From Pseudonocardia petroleophila (lineage in GTDB: Bacteria > Actinomycetota > Actinomycetes > Mycobacteriales > Pseudonocardiaceae): a DNA stretch of 64,000 nt. A model generated the notes under the pieces. The model was not told the DNA's origin. It did no database searches and worked only from the letters and a program-made list of their open reading frames with translations. Within the stretch, counting starts at the first letter, position 1. Every line of letters begins with the position of its first letter. Location of the stretch: NCBI RefSeq assembly GCF_014235185.1, contig NZ_CP060131.1, forward strand, positions 3,975,501 to 4,039,500. Reading direction: 5' to 3'. Position numbers and translations under genes: made by a program. Below, piece by piece: positions 43,430 to 49,520 of this stretch.

Positions 43430-44300
43430 TTATAGTGCTGGCCACCTGTCCGTGCCCGCCCGGTTGATCCCGATCGTCGGGAACAGTGTCGTGGAGACCT
43501 GGGTGCCAATCGGCGTCTCCGCGATGACATCGTCGACGCGCAGCGGTACTTCGGGCCGGGGAGGAAGGTCGCTCGCCGAGCGTGGCCTCTGGTCGTCCTG
43601 GTACATCGCGGCCAGACGAACCGCCGTGATCGCTGGTGTCCTATGTTCGAGTGGTTCGTGTGCAGGGCCAGCCGGGCCAGCCGGGCCAGAGGGTGCAGTC
43701 GCGGGGCGTTCAGGCGATGGAACGGCTGCAGGCCGTTGATACGCCACACGAACTCTCACTTCCGGCCCGCAGCGATGGCGGACCGTCCTTGGCGCGCCTT
43801 CTCGTCCAGGCTGCGAACGTGTCGTAGGTGTCCGATGCAGGCATTTCGACGAGCTTCGCCGCCTTCTCGCCCAGCGGCGAGCCGTCCAGGAACTCGACCT
43901 CGGCGAACAGGACGTGCTCGAGCGCGGCTCGCAAGGTCACCAGCGTGTCGGCCACAAGCAGGGGCACCCTACGCGGGATCGGGGCCACGCGGTCGACGAC
44001 GGTCCGGCTGATTCGACCCGCCGGTACCTCGGCCAGCCCGATCACGCCAGCGGGCTGAGTCTGGTAGTCGAAGAGTAGGTCAGAGACCTGCCCGATCAGC
44101 TCGTCCGCCTGCGAGAGCGTTGCGGCGACCCAGAGATGACGCTCGGGTAGCCAAGCGCGCGTTGAGTCCGTCACGACAGGATCCCATGCAGCGTCCACGC
44201 CATACTCGCGGGGAAGCCACGTCGGTTCGAGCGACTCACGACGACATGACCACAGGGGCAGCGAGATATGCCGATGGCAGCCTTCTGGCGCGGAGGGGCG
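43430..44300 (-). pseudogene. Broken hypothetical protein gene
   Basis: Three minus-strand frames together give one plausible protein: STRAWLPERHLWVAATLSQ to TFAAWTRRRAKDGPPSL in the first, VWRINGLQPFHRLNAPRLHP in the second, and AITAVRLAAMYQDDQR to the stop at 43430 in the third. The segment TLRAALEHVLFAE resembles the conserved helix of a widespread actinobacterial hypothetical family (pattern LRxALEH). At least two frameshifts, near 43760 and 43640, have destroyed the gene. The start is not identified. Confidence 0.4.
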
Positions 44301-44367
44301 GGAACGGGGGCGTTCCCGACGGTGTAAGCAGGCAGTGCGTGGTCGACGCAGATGACTCGGTGTGAAG

Positions 44368-44757
44368 TGACCCCCGCTGGCCGGACACCTCCAGACTTGG
44401 CAGCAGCCAAGGAGGAGGACGCGCGATGGGGCGTCGTAGCAAGTACCCCGAGGAGTTCTGCCGCAACGCCGCGAAGCTCGCACTCGACGGTGGCCGCTCG
44501 ATCCGGGAGGTCGCCCGCGAGCTCAGGGTGAACCACGAGACTCTGCGGAACTGGGTCGATACCTTGCGCCGGGAGCGTCGTGACGGGCCGGCCGCGGTCG
44601 GCGGCGAGGAACGCGCCGAGCTAGCCCGGCTGCGGCGTCGGGTTGCGGAGCTGGAGTTGGAGAAGGAGGTCTTGCGAAAGCCGCGGTCTTCTTCGCCCGG
44701 GAGACAGACCGGTGACTCGAGAAGCGATCTACGGGTTCATCGCTGCGGAGAAGACAC
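44368..44757 (+). pseudogene. Truncated second IS3-family element (orfA frameshifted, orfB cut)
   Basis: A left-end-like repeat, TGACCCCCGCTGGCCGGACAC, lies at 44368-44388 and resembles the ends of the intact IS3 element nearby. OrfA starts at the ATG at 44426 (SKYPEEFCRNAAKLALDGG) with helix-turn-helix and coiled-coil parts and then loses frame near 44675, before what should read AAVFFARETDR. OrfB begins at the GTG near 44712 (TREAIYGFIAAEK) and is lost after about 15 codons. The right end is deleted. Confidence 0.65.
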
Positions 44758-44881
44758 CATGCCCTTGAAGTCGCTGGCCCAGCCCACGACACGTCGGGTG
44801 CCGAGGGGCGGCACGATGGCGTCGTGCTCGTCAGCGGACTTCTGGTCATCGTCCGCTCCGGCCGCGTCCTCGCCGAGATCG
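44758..44881 (-). other. Unassigned segment after the small-protein operon
   Basis: On the minus strand the frame containing VPPLGTRRVVGWASDFKGM looks protein-like, and another frame begins with a GTG overlapping the stop of the 95-residue gene. Either could be the start of a fourth operon gene that the truncated IS element has removed. I cannot decide between them or name a product. Confidence 0.3.
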
Positions 44882-45169
44882 TCACGCGTTCGGAGCAGGG
44901 ACGGCACCTTCGGTCTGGCGTACTGAATCGAACACGTGGACGATCAGCCGGTAGGCGCCTGCCGGGTCGGCCAGCGGGTCCGGCGGGAGCGCGGCCAGTG
45001 CCGGGAACGCGCGCGCGGCGTGCGCGTCGTCGTGCACCGTGCCCGCGATCTCGGCCTGGACCTCGAGCAGGTCGACGGTCGGCGGGTCACCGGTCAGCGC
45101 ACCGTCGGTCCAGGTGACGTGCACCAGGCTGCCGTTGCGGGTGCCGCGGACGGTGAACGAGGAGCTCAT
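44882..45169 (-). CDS. Small uncharacterised protein, partner of the PaaA-like protein
   Basis: A protein of 95 residues with a beta-rich N-terminal half (SSFTVRGTRNGSLVHVTWTD) and a C-terminal helix. No family recognised; the size is that of PaaB, but the sequence does not look like it. The ATG at 45167-45169 overlaps the stop of the 96-residue gene, so the three genes form a tightly coupled operon. A role as auxiliary subunit or assembly factor of the diiron protein is inferred from position. Confidence 0.6.
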   Translation of the reverse strand: MSSSFTVRGTRNGSLVHVTWTDGALTGDPPTVDLLEVQAEIAGTVHDDAHAARAFPALAALPPDPLADPAGAYRLIVHVFDSVRQTEGAVPAPNA

Positions 45170-45456
45170 CGCTGCACGCCGACGGCCTGCCAGACCTGCA
45201 GCAGCGCCTCGTCGTCGGGCAAGTCGTCCTGCCAGCCGTAGGGCTTCGCGAACACGAACGTCTGCGGCTCGGGGAACGTGTCATCGCTGGTGTCGTACAT
45301 GGTGATCGCGAGCGACCGCTCGCCGACGGCGACGAAGAAGAACTCCCGGTAGTCCGACAGCGCCACGTCGAACAGGATCGCCCGCGGATCGGGACGGGTG
45401 ACGGTGACCTGCCATCCGTCGGACCGGGGGCGGCGGGTGAGCAGCGGGTCGCGCAT
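45166..45456 (-). CDS. Small uncharacterised protein, partner of the PaaA-like protein
   Basis: A protein of 96 residues. The middle segment ILFDVALSDYREFFFVAVGE and the aromatic-rich PEPQTFVFAKPYGWQDDLP are distinctive, but I know no family for it. It overlaps by ATGA with both the diiron gene upstream and the 95-residue gene downstream. Coupled synthesis suggests a fixed-stoichiometry complex with the diiron protein. Confidence 0.6.
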   Translation of the reverse strand: MRDPLLTRRPRSDGWQVTVTRPDPRAILFDVALSDYREFFFVAVGERSLAITMYDTSDDTFPEPQTFVFAKPYGWQDDLPDDEALLQVWQAVGVQR

Positions 45457-46175
45457 CAGAGGAAGCGCCGGTTGGCAGTGTCGTCGGGGACCTCGATGCC
45501 GAGCGCGACCAGCATCGGGCGGGTGTCGGCGACGTACTCGGCGCGCAGGTCGGCGTTGTTCTTGGTGCGCAGCCCCCAGCGGACGTAGGCGTCGGAGAAG
45601 TCGCTGTCGGAGCGGCCGAACATGTCCAGCGCGGCCGGCCACCACGTCTTGATCTTCTCGTTGGCCTCCTCCATGCCCTCCGGGGTAGAGCAGACGCGCT
45701 TGAGGTTGCTCATGCCGAGCGTCGCGTGGAAGACCTCGTCCTTGTGCAGGCGCTCGGCCACCGAGAGCAGCGGCTCGTAGGGCACGCCCTCCCAGGTCTC
45801 GCCGATGTAGCAGCCGACGCGGTCGCCAAGGCCGTTGAAGTACGCGAGGTCGCAGAACGTGTCGATCGGCAGGTGGAACAGGTACTGCTTGATCGGCGCG
45901 TCGATCGGGCCCACGCCGAGGCCCTCCAGGATCCGCGCGGTGATGACGCCGTGCTCCACCTCCTGCGCCATGAGCTTGGCGAAGGTGGTCTTGAGCTTCT
46001 CCGTGGGCGCCAGCGTCATGCACTTGTCCCACAGCACGCTGAGCAGCGCGGTGTACTGCGGGTTCGTGGAGTTCTCGAGGTGGTGGCTGAGCATCCGGAC
46101 GAGGAGTTCGCGGAACTCCTCCGGGATGTCCGGGTCGCCCTCCCGGTACACGCGCTGCGTCGCCTCGACAGTCAT
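45456..46175 (-). CDS. PaaA/PaaC-like ferritin-fold diiron protein
   Basis: A protein of 239 residues of the phenylacetic acid catabolic (PaaA/PaaC) family. Four-helix-bundle iron ligands can be seen in AQEVEHG (Glu-x-x-His near residue 71) and LHKDEVFHATLG (near residue 145). In the known multicomponent system PaaA is the catalytic oxygenase subunit that epoxidises aromatic CoA thioesters. PaaB, PaaC and PaaE homologues are not present here, so this may be a stand-alone oxygenase with two novel small subunits. The ATG at 46173-46175 has GGGGAG 9 bp upstream; a longer frame lacks support. It is divergent from the hot-dog hydratase gene. Confidence 0.75.
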   Translation of the reverse strand: MTVEATQRVYREGDPDIPEEFRELLVRMLSHHLENSTNPQYTALLSVLWDKCMTLAPTEKLKTTFAKLMAQEVEHGVITARILEGLGVGPIDAPIKQYLFHLPIDTFCDLAYFNGLGDRVGCYIGETWEGVPYEPLLSVAERLHKDEVFHATLGMSNLKRVCSTPEGMEEANEKIKTWWPAALDMFGRSDSDFSDAYVRWGLRTKNNADLRAEYVADTRPMLVALGIEVPDDTANRRFL

Positions 46176-46242
46176 CGTCCGACTCCCCTCGGTTGCGGTG
46201 TCCCGACGGTAGGACGGCGGGCCGGGTTTCGTCAACGTACGC

Positions 46243-46362
46243 GTCGGTCGAATTAAGTCTTGACGTCGGGACCGTGCTCGGGGACGGTCAATTGCGACAT
46301 CGGAGTGGTCCTGTCAGTACCTCTTGACGTGACTCGCACCACTCACAGATTATTCGACCGAC
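46243..46362. promoter_or_regulatory. Divergent promoter region with two mirrored 11-bp elements
   Basis: GTCGGTCGAAT at 46243-46253 and its exact inverse ATTCGACCGAC at 46352-46362 lie 68 bp and 31 bp upstream of the divergent starts. Each copy, read toward its own gene, follows an AT-rich TTA block. A -35 TTGACG at 46324-46329 and a -10 GATTAT at 46348-46353, 18 bp apart, serve the plus strand; the right element overlaps this -10 box. A regulator binding both would co-control the two operons. Confidence 0.6.
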
Positions 46363-46392
46363 TCGTCGGAAGAACGCGGAGCGGAGGCCCTG

Positions 46393-46782
46393 ATGCAGGA
46401 GGACGCCAAGGGAAAGACGCTGGTGGAAGATGACCTCACGGTCTCCGCCGCCACGCTGACGGCCCTGGAACGCGCGATCGGCACGCCCTCGGCGGCCGGC
46501 ACCGCGACGCTCGTGCCGTGGTTCGGCGCCACGGTCGGTGGCGAGTCCACGGTCGTCACCGGGCTGGGCCTCGACCTGTCTCGCGCCCTGCTCGCGGGCG
46601 TCGAGTACGAGTGGGAGCGCCCCTTCGCCGCGGGCGAGACCGTGCACGTCCGGGTCTGCGTCGACGACGTCTACCGGAAGGGCGCCAACCAGTTCGGCGT
46701 GGTCGTCGCGGAGTTCACCGGGGCCGACGGGGCGCTCGTGCAGCGCCAGTCGGTGACCTTCATCGAGCGGGGGGCGGCATGA
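46393..46782 (+). CDS. FAS1-like/MaoC-type hot-dog protein (N-domain type)
   Basis: A protein of 129 residues, matching the structural, non-catalytic hot-dog half of heterodimeric (HadA/HadC-like) hydratases: GVEYEWERPFAAGETVHVRVCVDDVYRKG is typical. It lacks the catalytic Asp-x-Asn-Pro-x-His motif, which is present in the next gene. The two probably form a heterodimeric enoyl-CoA hydratase. The ATG at 46393 has GGAGG upstream; the stop overlaps the next start by 4 bp. It is the first gene of the 46393-56175 operon. Confidence 0.78.
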   Translation: MQEDAKGKTLVEDDLTVSAATLTALERAIGTPSAAGTATLVPWFGATVGGESTVVTGLGLDLSRALLAGVEYEWERPFAAGETVHVRVCVDDVYRKGANQFGVVVAEFTGADGALVQRQSVTFIERGAA

Positions 46783-47117
46783 GCATCCGGGAGAGCAGGC
46801 GGGGTCCCGTGAACCGGGTGCAGATCGCGCGCTACGCCGGCGCCGTCGGCGACTTCAACCCCGTGCACGTCGACGACGAATTCGCCCGCGCCGCCGGCCT
46901 GCCGTCGGTGATCGCGCACGGACCGCTCACCGTCACCCTCGCGCTCGACGCCGTGGTCGAGCAGCTCGGCCCGGACGCTCTGCGCTCGGCGAAGGCCCGG
47001 CTGTCGGCCCCGGTGTTCCCGGGCGACGAGCTGGTGGTCGTGCCCGTCGACGGGGGCGTCGAGGTCCGCAAGGCCGACGGGAGCGCAGTCGCCACGATCC
47101 AGCTCGGTACGGGCTGA
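46779..47117 (+). CDS. MaoC-like (R)-specific enoyl-CoA hydratase subunit
   Basis: A protein of 112 residues. YAGAVGDFNPVHVDDEFA near residue 17 is the hydratase-2 motif with its catalytic Asp and His. It should hydrate a trans-2-enoyl-CoA together with the preceding hot-dog protein. The ATG at 46779 overlaps the preceding stop (ATGA), and its own TGA shares a base with the crotonase start. Having both an (R)-type and an (S)-type hydratase adjacent suggests two different hydration steps or substrates. Confidence 0.85.
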   Translation: MSIRESRRGPVNRVQIARYAGAVGDFNPVHVDDEFARAAGLPSVIAHGPLTVTLALDAVVEQLGPDALRSAKARLSAPVFPGDELVVVPVDGGVEVRKADGSAVATIQLGTG

Positions 47118-47911
47118 TGGGGCACGAGTTCGTCACCGTCGACGACGAGGCCGACGGCGTACGGGTACTCACGCTGAACCGCCCGGAGCGGATGAACTCC
47201 TGGAACGCGCAGATGCGCCAGGAGATGCGCGAGGCCGTGGAGGACATCGCGCTCGACGCGGGCGTCCGCGTCCTGATCGTCACCGGGGCGGGTGAGCGGG
47301 CCTTCTCCGCCGGCGAGGACGTCGGCGACATGGGCGATCTCACGGCGCTGGGCACCCGCGGGTTCCGCGCGCACGCCCACCGCATCCACGACGTGTTCGA
47401 CACGATCGAGGCGATGGAGGTCCCGGTCGTCGCGGCCGTGGACGGGGTGGCCGCCGGCGGCGGCTTCGAGCTCGCCCTGTCCTGCGACTTCCGGGTGGCC
47501 GGCGAGGGCGCCCGGTTCGTCATGCCGGAGGCGCGGGTCGGGCTGATCCCCGGCTCCGGTGGCTGCTCCCGGCTCGTCCGCCACCTCGGGCTGGGGCAGG
47601 CCAAGGAACTGGTGATGCTCGGCGGCACGCTGCGCGCCCTGCGGGCCCACCAGCTGGGCCTGGTCACCGAGGTGGTGCCCACCGGAGGCGCGCTCGACGC
47701 GGCCAGGGCGATAGCCGCCCGCCTCGCCGGGCTCGCCCCGCTGGCACTGGGGATGGCCAAGCTCGTGCTCAACACCTGCACCGACGTCGACGCGGAGACC
47801 GGGCGGCGCTTGGAGCGCCTCGGCCAGAGCGTCCTGAAGACCACCGACGATCACCGCGAGGGAGCAGCCGCGTTCCTGGAGAAGCGGCCACCGCGGTGGA
47901 CCGCACGCTAG
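47117..47911 (+). CDS. Enoyl-CoA hydratase/isomerase family protein (canonical crotonase)
   Basis: A protein of 264 residues. Oxyanion-hole motifs GERAFSAGEDV and DGVAAGGGFELALSCD, and the glutamate-bearing loop PEARVGLIPGSGG, are all conventional, unlike the three crotonases at 21-24 kb. RPPRWTAR at the end is of the type seen in hydratases. It hydrates or isomerises a double bond in an acyl-CoA. The ATG shares one base with the MaoC stop. Confidence 0.9.
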   Translation: MGHEFVTVDDEADGVRVLTLNRPERMNSWNAQMRQEMREAVEDIALDAGVRVLIVTGAGERAFSAGEDVGDMGDLTALGTRGFRAHAHRIHDVFDTIEAMEVPVVAAVDGVAAGGGFELALSCDFRVAGEGARFVMPEARVGLIPGSGGCSRLVRHLGLGQAKELVMLGGTLRALRAHQLGLVTEVVPTGGALDAARAIAARLAGLAPLALGMAKLVLNTCTDVDAETGRRLERLGQSVLKTTDDHREGAAAFLEKRPPRWTAR

Positions 47912-47919
47912 GAGGATCC

Positions 47920-49308
47920 GTGAGCACTGACGCCGCCACCCACCACCGGCCCGCCACCCATCGGCACTGGAACGCCGTCACCCAGACCGCGAGCCGCGAA
48001 CGGCTTGACGCGTTGCACCTACAGCGGATCCGCCACCTCGTCGGCTGGGCCTACGAGAACTCCCCGCTGCACCGCCGCCTCTACGACGACGCCGGGGTGA
48101 AGCCCGCCGACATCCGCACCTGGGACGACTACCACCACCGGCTCCCGTTCACCGACAAGCCGGACTACGTGGCCGACCAGGAGTCCTCGGAGAGCGGCTT
48201 CGGTGGGATCGCGCTGCCGCAGCAGGAGTGGCAGCAGTACTTCCACACCACGGGGACGACCGGGCGCTTCCTCAACGAGGCGTTCGGCCACTACGAGATG
48301 CACAAGGCAGGCTCGCAGTACTGCTACGGGCTGTGGGACCACGGCATCCGGTCGTCGGACTCGATCTACTTCTGCTTCGACTTCGGCATGTGGATCGGGC
48401 TGTGGAGCTACTACTGGGGTGCCCGCAACCTCGGCCTGACCATCGTCTCCGGCGGCGGCGCGAGCGGAATCCAGCGCGTGCGCCAGATCCTGGAGCGGCG
48501 CCCGACGATCGTCTGCGGCACGCCCACCTACTTGCTGCACCTGGCCGAGATCGCCCGCCGGGAGGGTCTCGACGTCCGCGAGGCCGGGGTCCGGATGCTG
48601 GCCGGCGGCGGGGAGGCCGGCTTCTCGGTGCCCGGCACGCGGGAGCGGCTGCGTCAGGTGTGGGGTGTCGACCAGATCTACGACGCGTACGGCATCGGCG
48701 AGGCGCTGTTCATCGGCCAGTCCTGTGCGGAGTGGGGCGGGGGCGTGCACGGGATCGAGGACGTCTGCCACTCCTACTCCGTGGACCCCGACTCGGGCGA
48801 CCCGGTGGCATCCGGAGAGGTCGGAGAGCACGTCATCACCAGCTACACGCACTTCACCCAGCCGTTCATCAAGTACCGCACGCACGACCTCGTCCGGATC
48901 GAGGACCGGCCCGACCACGGCTGCGGCTGGACCTGGAAACACTTCCCGGGCGTCGTGCTGGGCCGCGCGGACTTCATGGTCACCATCCGCGGTGTCAACG
49001 TGTACCCGACGGCGGTGGAGAACCTGGTCAGCGAGGTGCCGGGGCTCTCGCACCACTACGAGCTGCACATCAGCCGCGTCGACGGCATGGACCGGATGCT
49101 GGTCCGCGCCGAGGCGAGCGGGTCCGAGGGATGCACCGAGCTGGCCGCGCGGCTGGCCACCCACCTGCGTGAGAACGTCGGCGTCCGGCTGGAGACCGAC
49201 GTCGTCCCGTCCGGGACGCTGCCCCGCTACGAGCTGAAGACCAAGCGGATCTTCGACACCCGCACGGCGGGCGAGCGCCCCGCCGTGACGCTGGGAGGCG
49301 CGCGATGA
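47920..49308 (+). CDS. PaaK-like aryl/acyl-CoA ligase (adenylate-forming)
   Basis: A protein of 462 residues. LPFTDKPDY near residue 80, the phosphate loop FHTTGTTGRF near residue 108, a YDAYGIGEALFIG segment and the C-terminal hinge RADFMVTIRGVNVYPTAVE are those of phenylacetate-CoA ligases. ATP is used to make an adenylate and then the CoA thioester, probably of an aromatic acid. The GTG at 47920 has AGGAGG upstream and is preferred to the longer frame that begins inside the crotonase gene. With the diiron protein it suggests epoxidation-type degradation of the CoA ester. Confidence 0.88.
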   Translation: MSTDAATHHRPATHRHWNAVTQTASRERLDALHLQRIRHLVGWAYENSPLHRRLYDDAGVKPADIRTWDDYHHRLPFTDKPDYVADQESSESGFGGIALPQQEWQQYFHTTGTTGRFLNEAFGHYEMHKAGSQYCYGLWDHGIRSSDSIYFCFDFGMWIGLWSYYWGARNLGLTIVSGGGASGIQRVRQILERRPTIVCGTPTYLLHLAEIARREGLDVREAGVRMLAGGGEAGFSVPGTRERLRQVWGVDQIYDAYGIGEALFIGQSCAEWGGGVHGIEDVCHSYSVDPDSGDPVASGEVGEHVITSYTHFTQPFIKYRTHDLVRIEDRPDHGCGWTWKHFPGVVLGRADFMVTIRGVNVYPTAVENLVSEVPGLSHHYELHISRVDGMDRMLVRAEASGSEGCTELAARLATHLRENVGVRLETDVVPSGTLPRYELKTKRIFDTRTAGERPAVTLGGAR

Positions 49309-49520
49309 CCACCACCGAGACCGCCCCGTCCCTCGGCGCCGACGTCGACGCCCAGCGCGAGCGACTCGTGGAGCTGCGGGCCCATCTCGCCCGGGAGCGC
49401 GCCGCCGTGATCTCGCCTGCCGTCGACCGCGCGCTGGAGATGGCCGACGCCTACCTGTTCCTGGCCCTGGGCTACGTTGGGCACACCGACGAGCTGTTCC
49501 CCGGCGAGCACCTGCCATGA
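49305..49520 (+). CDS. Small uncharacterised protein
   Basis: A protein of 71 residues: mostly one helix (DAQRERLVELRAHLARERA, then PAVDRALEMADAYLFLA), ending GHTDELFPGEHLP. No family recognised. It overlaps the CoA ligase stop and the transporter start by 4 bp each, so it is genuinely translated. A regulatory or chaperone role is possible. Confidence 0.6.
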   Translation: MTTTETAPSLGADVDAQRERLVELRAHLARERAAVISPAVDRALEMADAYLFLALGYVGHTDELFPGEHLP

